Shown here: piece after piece, positions 12,901 through 20,378 of the stretch
How the letters are laid out: each line of letters opens with the position of its first letter
Position numbering within the stretch: the first letter of the stretch is position 1
Assembly: GCA_029237695.1 (NCBI GenBank)
Contig: CM055274.1
Span: forward strand, 20,325,505 to 20,389,504
Length of the DNA stretch: 64,000 nucleotides
Reading direction: 5' to 3'
Source: Conchocele bisecta
Taxonomy: Eukaryota > Mollusca > Bivalvia > Lucinida > Thyasiridae
The notes under the pieces: model-generated
Told to the model about the DNA's origin: nothing
What the model saw: only the letters and a program-made list of their open reading frames with translations
Databases searched by the model: none
Made by a program: the position numbers and the translations under genes

Positions 12901-13886
12901 TACCTGGCCGGGACCGGTAGGAAAAGAGTCGAAGGACAGAGAAAGCTCGTGGGGGCAATGTCCGCCAAGAAGATGATCATATACTCCCCGCTGCTAAAGT
13001 GGTATCTGGAGCACGGTCTGATCGTCAAGGCGGTGCATAGGGTGATAGACTACACGCCCGGCAAACCGTTTCAATGGTTCTCTAAAGAGGTCACCGCTGC
13101 TAGACGGACGGGGGACGTCGACAAGAGCAAGGCGGTGTTGGCGGATATATTCAAACTGGTTGGCAACGCGTGTTGTGGCAAGCTGATAGAGGCACACGAG
13201 AGACACCTGAACACCACATATACGAAGGATGAGAAGACTGTCGATCGGGCACTGAGGTCGGCGTGGTTCGAAGACCTGGAGGAGATTGGGGAGGCTTACG
13301 AGATATCGAGCAGGAAGACTCGAGTGGTGATCAACAGACCGTTTCAGTGTGGCATAGCGGTCTACCAGTTGGCCAAGCTCCGGATGCTGGAGTTCTACTA
13401 CGATTTCTTGGACAAGTACGTGGATCGCGGAGATTTCGAACTGATACAGATGGACACTGACAGCATGTACTTCTCGCTGTCGGAGAAGACGCTGGCGGCG
13501 GTGGTGAGAAAGAATATGAAGAGAAAGTTTAATAAGGAGAAGACCGAGTGGTTGGCGTGGGACGTGTGGAGCAACAGAACTCCGGGACTGTTCAACCTGG
13601 AATTCGAAGGGGATAGAGCCATCGCTCTGTGTAGCAAGTGTTACTACGTGAGCGGTGATGGAAAATCTAAGCACTCACCAAGGGGATGTCGAAGAGATCT
13701 AACAATCTGACTTGGGGGAGGTATAAGAGTGCTCTCGAAGGGGGTAGGGATATGGCGGAGAACAGGGGATTCCGAATGATTAACGGGGTGATGAAGACGT
13801 ACTGTCAACAAAAATTAGGACTCTCGGCGTACTACGACAAGAGGAGAGTGATGGAAGACGGGTTACACACCGAGCCTATAGGATAG
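10000..13886 (+). pseudogene. Protein-primed family B DNA polymerase of the Polinton, interrupted
   Basis: This would replicate the element from its ends. A start ATG at 10000 opens a Lys-rich N-terminus resembling a SAP-like helix (MPTIKQMREQAK). A Cys motif LCLFRC (near 10840), a C2H2-type finger (CTGC..H..HATTC, 11164-11226) and the HGCYWHGCP motif of a nuclease-like domain (11484-11510) follow. Exonuclease motifs are YDFEAY (near 11692), GFNCSRYDL (near 11992) and an Exo III-like NNDLDV (near 12318). Polymerase motifs are A DANALYLS (near 12642), B KLVGNACCGK (near 13155) and C DTDS (near 13453). Breaks: a frameshift at an A5 run (10171), stop TAA at 10581, a frameshift at an A10 run (10794-10803), a frameshift near 12105 where family sequence between Exo II and Exo III also seems lost, and a frameshift near 13675. 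About 1,290 codons in total, in line with long Polinton polymerases. Confidence 0.93.
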
Positions 13887-13917
13887 GTAAAAAAAAAAAG
13901 AACTCTGAGAGAGAATA

Positions 13918-14952
13918 CTAAAGACTCTGATGATCCGGGGGTAGCTGAGTGTCAGAAGGCACCAAGAAGAATTCTTCGCGAACAAACCCTCGAGATGGCC
14001 CATCATCCAAATAGTAGAGCACGGGCTCATCGGGCTTGGTAATAGATCGATCTAGATGATATACATTGAGAGACCACACGGGATCAGTCGCGCGGCGGCT
14101 GCCACCTTCGAGCTCTCCCGGTTGATAGAGGTACCGGACGTCAATATCCGATGGAAGCCGTTGCTCCTCTAAACCAACTTGTCGCCCGCGCGAGACGGCA
14201 GAGGGCTCGCTCGTCACCCTTTTAAACTTGATAGCATCTACGGGTTTCTTACCTATCAATCTGGTCACCTCTCCGTTCAGTGCGGAGACCACGGCGGGCA
14301 GTCTGGCCACCCACTCGGTCGATCGCGAATGAGGGTCTACAAGTTCTTTAGCGTATTGGTGTCCGAACAATCTCTCAGCCAGGGTTCGATTGAAGCGTTC
14401 CACGATCCCCTGGTCCCGGTGGATGTTGACGCGGCCGCGTCTTACAGAAACTTCGTGCTTAGACAATAGATGAGAGACCGCGCCCATGAACTCGCGGCCG
14501 GGATAGACTTGGAGAAGATTCGGCCATTTGACAGGACTCCTCTTATATATTCGGGAGAGAGCCTCGGCCACCTCCTTAGACTCTTTAGTGGCCAACGGCT
14601 CAGCCCACTTATAACGACTCGCTACGTCAACGACTGTCAGCGCGTACTTGTACGTCTTACGACCGACGCGATCGTGAGGGAGAAACAGGAGATCCGCTTG
14701 GTGAACTTGGTTCGGTACCGGCACGTCGAATTTCGGGCGCGGAATATTGTGAGGCGCGGGTAAATAGATCTGCCAGATGGCCTGCTTCTTGAGCCATTCC
14801 TTGACAGCGTTTTCTGAAACCTTGGTCGCCGCCGCGAGGTTCTTCTTGATGGCAGCGAGTCCCTTCCAGTAGCCGCGGGGGCTATAGTACGCGTTCGCTA
14901 GCTTGCGTGTTAGGCGAACCGATAGTTTGGTATTAAGTTTGCGCGTATTCAT
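13918..14952 (-). CDS. Retroviral-type (DDE) integrase of the Polinton, catalytic Asp replaced
   Basis: An open frame of 344 residues. It would insert the element DNA into the chromosome. The rve catalytic core runs from about residue 80 to 200. Asp87 lies in HQADLLFL and Glu185 in GIVERFNRTL, with the usual 35-residue gap counted from residue 150. Residue 150, in LLQVYPGREF, is Tyr (codon TAT) where the family has Asp, so strand transfer should be lost. The N-terminus (about 1-60) is helical and lacks an obvious HHCC zinc site. The C-terminal 80 residues contain the small domain with LYYLDDGPSRG and EEFFLVP. It converges on the polymerase (31-base gap) and its start overlaps the next upstream gene by 20 bases, so it ends a minus-strand operon-like block. 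The frame is intact, so it was lost later than its neighbours or by point mutation only. Confidence 0.92.
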   Translation of the reverse strand: MNTRKLNTKLSVRLTRKLANAYYSPRGYWKGLAAIKKNLAAATKVSENAVKEWLKKQAIWQIYLPAPHNIPRPKFDVPVPNQVHQADLLFLPHDRVGRKTYKYALTVVDVASRYKWAEPLATKESKEVAEALSRIYKRSPVKWPNLLQVYPGREFMGAVSHLLSKHEVSVRRGRVNIHRDQGIVERFNRTLAERLFGHQYAKELVDPHSRSTEWVARLPAVVSALNGEVTRLIGKKPVDAIKFKRVTSEPSAVSRGRQVGLEEQRLPSDIDVRYLYQPGELEGGSRRATDPVWSLNVYHLDRSITKPDEPVLYYLDDGPSRGFVREEFFLVPSDTQLPPDHQSL

Positions 14953-15283
14953 CGTATGCGATGTATTCTAATATATCGGACAATCTCCAACATGCCCTCG
15001 CCAGATCGTCCGGTAACTGCGTCGATAATAATAAACCTTTGTTGGAAGCACAATCGCGATTGGGGGTTAAGTTCTGAAGGAACTTGGGAAAATCTAATCC
15101 CCCAGGATTGGTGGAGGAATCTAACATCCGCTTTGCGAAAAGGGTGACCGCTTTTTCGTCCTCCCGCCAAGTCTCGAGAGAATCTCGGGCCAGACGAATC
15201 ATACCCTTTGCACCAACCATGCGGTGTTTAAGGGCAGTGTAGCCTACATCAATCATAGCAAAATAAAGTTCGTCAACTGACAT
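14933..15283 (-). CDS. Small Polinton protein of unknown function, 116 aa
   Basis: Starts at MSVDELYFAMIDVGY. The frame is open further upstream, but that part belongs to another gene in a shifted frame, and this ATG follows a TATATATATTTATA stretch. It is mostly helical and soluble-looking, without membrane segments or Cys motifs. Its end overlaps the integrase start by 20 bases, which suggests co-expression. I do not recognise the family beyond its position in the element. One of the CCAAT/ATTGG palindromes (15050-15066) lies inside it. Confidence 0.7.
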   Translation of the reverse strand: MSVDELYFAMIDVGYTALKHRMVGAKGMIRLARDSLETWREDEKAVTLFAKRMLDSSTNPGGLDFPKFLQNLTPNRDCASNKGLLLSTQLPDDLARACWRLSDILEYIAYDEYAQT

Positions 15284-15329
15284 CGTTCTATATATATATT
15301 TATAAAAAAAGTTATTTAAAATAATTAAT

Positions 15330-15753
15330 TTAAAATCTCGATTGAATATAGTAGCCGACGAGCCCCACCACACCCATTCCCACGACGATGAACGCGATCT
15401 CGCGGTCTTTTTGGGGCTCTGACGGTACATAGAAATCTGAAAGTTGGGGCTCACGATCCAGCGGCGCGAGACTTTTGTGCGGATATGCCAGCGCGTACTC
15501 GCGGTTGGCTTCTTCAACGTTCTGAAAAGTTTGTGCGGCGTGATTTTCGCGGCGAAGCTCTTCATTGAAGATGGGCGGTTCGTTTTTTCGACCACGCTTC
15601 CTTTGCGCTATTGAGTTGTTCTACAGCTAAATCGTGACGCTTACGCTCCTCATCCACGTTCGACCTTTTCATTTTAGAGAATATAAAGTTGCTACCGCTG
15701 AACGCCAATGCGTTTACGAGCGCACCACCTACTATTACTGCGATTGAAGCCAT
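15330..15753 (-). pseudogene. Conserved small Polinton membrane protein, frameshifted
   Basis: Begins MASIAVIVGGALVNALAF with an N-terminal hydrophobic segment, then a charged helical region rich in Glu, Arg and Lys. In another frame it continues through NHAAQTFQNVEEA and LSDFYVPSEPQKDREIAF to a C-terminal membrane segment (IVVGMGVVGLVGYYI) and stop at 15330. The frame changes at an A6 run (15583-15588 on the plus strand), so it is one gene of about 140 codons broken by one indel. The homopolymer leaves open a sequencing error. Similar small two-ended membrane proteins are known in other animal Polintons. The role is unknown; a virion membrane or structural part is possible. Confidence 0.75.
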
Positions 15754-15987
15754 TTATTTCCATATATTAACTGGTAGAATTCCAGCTTTAACTAGATAAT
15801 CTCGGGTCCAAACTGCGGCCGCTACATCTAAGGTCGCGAGCCCTACGTCTCTCGCAGTAAAGTCCAATTTGGGAGCGGATCCTCCTAGGGCCATCTTTGA
15901 TAGTCGAGCATACCCGATACTGAAACCCGATATCACCACGGCGTGATAAAGCGCATTCACTAACATGTTACCGTCTTGTTCAGCCAT
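15754..15987 (-). CDS. Small Polinton membrane-associated protein, 77 aa
   Basis: MAEQDGNMLVNALYHAVVISG opens with a hydrophobic helix. A second weak hydrophobic stretch lies near residues 48-60 (VGLATLDVAAAVW). The frame is intact. The stop abuts the ATG of the following gene directly (15754/15753), so the two are very likely translated from a common transcript. The family is seen repeatedly in invertebrate Polintons next to the same neighbours. Function unknown. Confidence 0.75.
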   Translation of the reverse strand: MAEQDGNMLVNALYHAVVISGFSIGYARLSKMALGGSAPKLDFTARDVGLATLDVAAAVWTRDYLVKAGILPVNIWK

Positions 15988-15992
15988 TATAA

Positions 15993-16499
15993 TTATTGCA
16001 TATAAAAGGGGTCGCGATCAATGTTTAAATGGGGCGCATCCAATCGCGATTGGTGTTTCGTAACTTTCTTCTGAACACTGGCTGGTTGTTTTTTCGATAA
16101 TATGGGGTATTTCCACACGCACAGGGCACCAACAACTGCCAGACCACCACCAACAACCAAACACCAATTCACGAATTTGGGTTCAATCGGATTCGCCCAA
16201 CCTCGATTGGGTGTTGAGTGTGCTTCCAATTCGTGAATTGGGGGTGCACTCAACTCTGTCTTCAGATGTTTTGCTGTCTCCGTCCCCGATTGCAACGACT
16301 GTCTAGCCTCTCGAAGCTCGGCGAGTATTTTATCTTGTTTAACTTTTCGGGTGGCAGCCGCCGCCCGCCCAGCTGCCTGTCTTTTGGGATTTTTTATATG
16401 CGGTATGTCATCCAGTGGCGGAGTAACACTCGGGTTCGATTGGGTTGGAGCAATCGGGTTCAACTCCGTCACTCTCGCGGGTGTGTCTTGTGTCATCAT
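15993..16499 (-). CDS. Single-pass Polinton membrane protein with Ala/Arg/Lys-rich helix, 168 aa
   Basis: A Pro/Thr-rich N-terminus is followed by a basic Ala-rich helix (KNPKRQAAGRAAAATRKVKQ, residues about 36-55) and a heptad-like helical stretch. A membrane segment follows (about residues 112-130: WCLVVGGGLAVVGALCVW), then a basic tail. The frame is intact. Four CCAAT..ATTGG palindromes lie inside the coding sequence (16040, 16164, 16196, 16226) and give recurring peptides such as HQSRLDA and HELEAH. It ends 6 bases before the next gene. A virion membrane or capsid-associated role is inference. Confidence 0.75.
   Translation of the reverse strand: MMTQDTPARVTELNPIAPTQSNPSVTPPLDDIPHIKNPKRQAAGRAAAATRKVKQDKILAELREARQSLQSGTETAKHLKTELSAPPIHELEAHSTPNRGWANPIEPKFVNWCLVVGGGLAVVGALCVWKYPILSKKQPASVQKKVTKHQSRLDAPHLNIDRDPFYMQ
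16040..16053. repeat. Dispersed palindrome CCAATCGCGATTGG
   Basis: A perfect 14-bp palindrome in GCATC-CAATCGCGATTGG-TGTTTC context. Related sites are at 15050-15066, 16164-16180, 16196-16211, 16226-16241, 20437-20450, 20486-20501 and 20536-20551. Confidence 0.8.
16226..16241. repeat. Dispersed palindrome CCAATTCGTGAATTGG
   Basis: Near-perfect palindrome in GCTTCCAAT..ATTGGGGGTG context, same family as the site at 16040 but with a different centre. Confidence 0.75.
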
Positions 16500-16501
16500 T
16501 T

Positions 16502-17066
16502 TTATATATTAGGGCTTATAGTTCGTGGGCATATATGTCCAAATTGACAGTGTTTACCCGTGGTCAACGCGGTTGTCAGCGGAGCTAAGTACATTCCAAA
16601 CTTGTGATAAATTGAGCAGCAGGCTGTTCTAAGAGTGTGACCTATAAAAGGGTCAGTCTCTAGATCGTCAATCAATCCCGCGGTGTTTGGTATAGGGTAG
16701 AAGTATACTAACGGCGGTTGCGTACAAATGAATAGCCGCCGATCCGAGAGTTTTTGTCATCTCCGCTCCCAATTTGGATTCGTATCGCGCATACATTTTA
16801 TCGATCTCCGCATCTGACATCTTATCCACCTGAAAAACTGAGAGAACGCCTACCGAGATAATGCTCGATTGTCCCCCAGCAAACCAGCGCAGCTAGCCGC
16901 TCTCGTCGCGCAGCATTTTCATTTTCATTCGGAGTCGTTGCACTCAACCCAATACCAACCGCCGTTGGAGTTGATTCCGATTGCTCTGTCGGATCATTAT
17001 CTATGTTGGCAGTCGGAGTTGAGGTTTCTTCTATTAGCTGATCGAGAAGTTCGTCGTGCAGTTCAT
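16502..17066 (-). pseudogene. Conserved Polinton protein of unknown function, multiply frameshifted
   Basis: Three blocks in different frames read as one protein: an acidic Thr/Pro-rich N-terminus (ELHDELLDQLIEETSTP), then RRERLAAL, then a middle block with MSDAEIDKMYARYESKLGAEM and a hydrophobic patch (AIHLYATAVSILLPY), and a C-terminus with DLETDPFIGHTLRTACCSIYH and ALTTGKHCQFGH. Frame changes lie near the start (about 17060), at a C5 run (16873-16877) and near 16670. The stop at 16502 is two bases from the ATG of the next gene. The C-terminal Cys/His residues could bind metal. It is not the adenovirus-type protease: no His/Cys catalytic arrangement was seen. Confidence 0.7.
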
Positions 17067-17086
17067 TTTTCTTAAAATTAATTTAA
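17067..17086 (-). promoter_or_regulatory. AT-rich start-site motif upstream of the minus-strand gene block
   Basis: Read on the minus strand it is GTTAAATTAATTTTAAGAAA, immediately before the ATG at 17066. The same word, AATTAATTTTAAGAAA, precedes the starts at 19055 and 22610. Confidence 0.4.
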
Positions 17087-17204
17087 CTATTCTAACAAGT
17101 CTCATCACTTTAACATATTGCAAAGCACACCACCCGATACTTATGATCACCATTATGCTCGCAACAAAGCTCGCAGCGGAGCACACCAAATTGTTAACAT
17201 TGTT

Positions 17205-17320
17205 AACCATTGTTCAGCATTTGTTCAACATTTGTTAAGCATTTGTTCAGCATTGTTCAGCATTGTTCAGCAATTGCTAACCATTGTTCAGCATTGTTCA
17301 GCATTTGTTCAGTAATTGCT
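17205..17320. repeat. Short tandem repeat of CATTGTTCAG
   Basis: Ten or more imperfect copies of a 9-12 base unit, ATTGTTCAGC or ATTTGTTCAGC, lie between two minus-strand gene blocks. No gene is seen in 17087-17334. It may be a spacer or a terminator/promoter region. Confidence 0.8.
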
Positions 17321-17334
17321 AATTAATTATAAAA

Positions 17335-17975
17335 TTAATTGATAACTTCGTAAGTAGTTGGTTGATCAGTCTTTAGCAAAAGCTTGGCGTGCTTAGTTTC
17401 CGAAAGCATCTGTCGAACCTCCAGGCGCTCCTCGCGCGTTGGGATAACGTCATTCTCTCGAAGACAGTCATCGAATGAGTCTCGGTCCTTGCAGTGAAAG
17501 AGGGCGACCAATTTCGTTTGCTCGCGCAGATACTTGAGGACGGCGTTGTACTTTTGAATGGATATCCATACGCTTTGCCTAGCATGGCGGCCAGAAAATG
17601 CGAGCTCGGAGAGCATGTCCTTCTTTTTGGTCATCGCCGCCTTGGCCGAGCAATCGTCAATCACGTATAGGGTGGGCTCACCCTGGAATTTTTGGTATAA
17701 ACCACGCAACCAATCGTGAAGCTTATCACCGGGGTCAATAACGTATACCTCTGGGTCGGTCCATATCCACGGGCGCCGCTGATAAGTATCGTTGTGCCGC
17801 ACAGTGGGACACAGGATCACAATATGACGAAAGGCATCGCGGTTTTTCCGCATCCTGTCTGCCCACATATTATGGCAGAGTGGGCATCTCCAATCGTGAA
17901 TTGATATTGATTGTTAATTTTCTTAATTAATTCTTTAGAATTATCAAATTTATTAATTAATAAATCGTTAGATGA
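17335..17975 (-). pseudogene. Packaging ATPase (FtsK/HerA type) of the Polinton, frameshifted
   Basis: It would drive genome DNA into the capsid. The Walker A loop GQTGCGKT is encoded at 17841-17864 in one frame. The rest lies in another frame from about 17815 onward: ILCPTVRHNDTYQ, Walker B LYVIDDCSA (17644-17671), a sensor-like SVWISIQKYNA and a C-terminal tail to a stop at 17335. The indel therefore separates the P-loop from the Walker B. No ATG was found upstream of the P-loop in that frame, so the start is also lost or altered. About 210 codons, the usual size of the family. It lies just downstream of the capsid gene. Confidence 0.88.
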
Positions 17976-17988
17976 TTTTTATATTAAA

Positions 17989-18982
17989 TCAATAGAGTGC
18001 TGAGACGTATCGGCCATCTTCGATGTTGAGTTGCGCGTCTGTAATTATATATAAGTACACGTTCAATGGCCAGGCTCCGTCCGCCTCTTTGGTTATCTGG
18101 ATCGTCACACCCTCGCTAGCGTTCTCAGCTTGGCGTCCGCTGCCGTGTATTTGGTCGTCGTCGCTGGCTCGCATGTCTAGCCATAACGCGTATTTGGTAT
18201 TCAGGAAATCCACGAGGGAGACGGCCGAGAGATGCAGGTCTTTGGCAACTGCCGCAACCTCCGGAGAGCGCTTAGAGCCGGCAGCAAACTGCTTTCTTAC
18301 TTCGTCCCACTGCTGGTGCGCGCGAAGACCCGCGCTGTAGAGTTGATTGGGTACTCCCTCGATCGTCACCTCTACCTTCGTGATTTTGGGGTTATAGAAT
18401 TTGTCGGTTTTTCTAGCACCGAACGCGAACCGAGCATCCTCGAACAACATCAGTATACCTTTCATCGAGCGGGCGGGTACGTTGACATTAATATTCCACA
18501 ATGTGTCACCTTTGTCTTTCGTCATCTTGCGATGGCGAAGAACTCGCTCGTAAAGTATGGCAACGCGCCCGGCGTACTGGGTTCTGATCAATCGAGCGAG
18601 TTCGGGCATCGTGACCATGTCGTACTCCAGCGAAACATTATCGATCGTATACGTCGATAACATGTCGCTGGCTATGAGAACTCGGCCGTAGTCGTTGAAC
18701 GTTAGTTCGTATTCGAGGCGGTCAGCCAAAGCGCTCTGATAGTAGGGCATGTGACTCTCCAGCAACTCAAAGTCGGCGTTTTCGCGCTCTTGCGCCGTCT
18801 TCCATAGGTCCTGATAACAATGGTAGACGTCGCTGTCATCGATCGACATCACCTCATTACCAGAAATCTGTATCATGGTCTTCTTGACGATGGCGCGACC
18901 AAGGTTCTGAACGACGGTTCGGTCTGGGCTCACGCAGTCTGCGGTATGGATTGAGTTTGCGACCGTATTGACTCGAAGACAT
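17989..18982 (-). pseudogene. Major capsid protein (double jelly-roll) of the Polinton, damaged
   Basis: The main 314-codon frame carries hallmarks of the Polinton capsid: ELTFNDYGRVLIA, a beta-rich middle, ARSMKGILMLFEDA, FYNPKITKVEVTIEGVPNQLYS, and a C-terminus with GLWLD-like and VTIQITKEADG strands ending DAQLNIEDGRYVSALY. The likely start ATG (18980-18982) is in another frame, so an indel lies near 18965. The protein is shorter than the 400 or more residues common in the family. The junction RENADFELLESHMP looks like an internal loss of the first jelly-roll's loops, judged from memory of the family. It follows the divergent + genes starting at 19055 and precedes the ATPase by 13 bases. 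Confidence 0.87.
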
Positions 18983-19030
18983 AATTTAGTGAATCTATAT
19001 TAAACCCGTATTGTTTTGTCTTTAATACAT

Positions 19031-19054
19031 AATTAATTTTAAGAAATTATAAAT
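19031..19054 (+). promoter_or_regulatory. AT-rich start-site motif before the 19055 gene
   Basis: AATTAATTTTAAGAAATTAT directly precedes ATG 19055 and lies between divergent genes, so it may serve both strands. Matches the motifs at 17067-17086 and 22537-22560. Confidence 0.4.
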
Positions 19055-19519
19055 ATGGCTGATTACGATAATGACATGTATGAAATCGGCAGAGACGATT
19101 ACCTCGATGCGGATGAGGATGACGTAGATGATTATAATGACGAAACGCCCTTGATACAGCCTCCAGTTCCAATCCAATCTGGGGAATTAGGTGGCGCTAC
19201 TACTAGTTAAAGTCGGGCATTACTCGAGGGAGCTGTAAACGACTACTACAACAGTTTGGCAGAAAAAGGTCTGGTCCCATCTGTCGGTCGCGACTACTCC
19301 AAGTTCAAATTTGATCTGAACGGTAGATTGCGACTAAAAGCAGCATCAAATATCCCAATCATCAACACGAGGACCGGTAAACCCCTAGCGATGGGTACCA
19401 TTGCCGGAAACCCGGGCGGTGGCCAACTCGTAAGGAACGAACTCGATCGTAGATTGGAAGAAGAATACGAAGATTGTTTTGAGGGCCGCAGCTGTAAGGG
19501 CCGTAAACAACCTAAATGA
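19055..19519 (+). pseudogene. Acidic-headed Polinton protein, one in-frame stop
   Basis: Starts MADYDNDMYEIGRDDY with a very acidic N-terminus rich in Asp and Tyr. After a TAA at 19208-19210 the same frame continues through ALLEGAVNDYYNSLAEKGLV, KFDLNGRLRLKA and NTRTGKPLAMGTIA to a stop at 19519. With 154 codons in one frame, a single nonsense change is the simplest explanation. A translation restart at an internal start is possible but no good ATG lies close to the stop. Similar proteins with an FDLNGRLRLK-like core occur in other Polintons. Function unknown. The next gene starts 5 bases downstream. Confidence 0.7.
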
Positions 19520-19523
19520 TAAG

Positions 19524-20378
19524 ATGGCCGACTCGACAGTTTCTATCGAGCTCAGCGAGCTCAGCGAGCTCAGCGAGGTCCCTCAAGTGGCCACCGACGT
19601 TATTAACGCGGTGGAGACCACGTTCAGCGAAAACGAAATACTCAACCTCGAACAAGGGTCTAACGATGACCCACCGTTACCTCTTCGCGAACTCCGGGGC
19701 CTCGATAAGGTTATGCAAACGGTCCGGGGCGAACTGGTCCTTAACCTCGCCAAACTCTCGTCGCTGGATGAACATATCGCGCTAGCAGAAAGAAAACTGG
19801 AGGAAGCTGGTGATGATAGAGAATCTACCGAGCGGATCACCTAACGCCTGCGGTCGATGCGGGACGACAGAGAAGCTCGCTTGCAGGCTGCATCGACTAA
19901 CCGTGAGGCTCTCCGCACCCAAATAAGTCGGATCCGCGAAACAATCTCGAGGGTCCTGCACGAGGAGACGACACTCGGTGAGCGTCTTCGCACTCTGTTC
20001 AGAGAACAGGGCATCACGATAGCAAGCATCCTCGTTGCTATCAGCATGACTATATCAACCATAGTTTTAGCTTTCACTGGTGGTGCGGCGCCACCACCCG
20101 CGCCAGCACCAGCACCCGCACCAGCACCCGCGCCATCAGGCGGAGCCAAGGAGTGGGTAAAAAAGCAACTAAAAGCCCTCGCCAGTCTCCTGGCTAAATT
20201 AGCCGAAAAGACGGCTGCCGCACTACCTGGACTGATCGGAAGTATCGTTTCTTACTTGCTATCTATATTATCAAAAACGGCCGGATGGCAAGCCAAAATT
20301 ACTCGGGCTTTAATCGTGGCAATCGCCGGTCTCCTACTATTCTTCGCCAGAGAGTTCCTAAAACCAAAGCGTAAATAA
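19524..20378 (+). pseudogene. Coiled-coil membrane protein of the Polinton, one in-frame stop
   Basis: 284 codons in one frame with a TAA at 19842-19844. The N-terminus has three direct copies of GAGCTCAGC (19553-19579) giving ELSELSELS, then an acidic helical region. After the stop comes a coiled coil (about 19860-20010, REALRTQISRIRETISRVLH), a membrane segment (ITIASILVAISMTISTIVLAF), and a hinge of alternating Pro/Ala (20090-20130). A long hydrophobic C-terminal half follows (LLAKLAEKTAAALPGLIGSI, then LIVAIAGLLLFFAREF). The protein likely spans a membrane two or more times. Its last 21 bases overlap the 3' end of the convergent minus-strand gene. Families with this layout are known in invertebrate Polintons; the function is unknown. 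Confidence 0.75.

Noticed and set aside
10580..13674. Several minus-strand open frames of 99 to 226 codons
   Set aside because: Antisense shadows of the polymerase, favoured by its GC-rich codons; no domain seen.
15583..15588. Programmed frameshift at the A6 run
   Set aside because: Homopolymer indels occur in several unrelated genes of the element; no downstream structure distinguishes this one. Decay or sequencing error is simpler.
18023..18660. Plus-strand frames of 105 and 142 codons
   Set aside because: Antisense to the capsid gene, no recognisable features.
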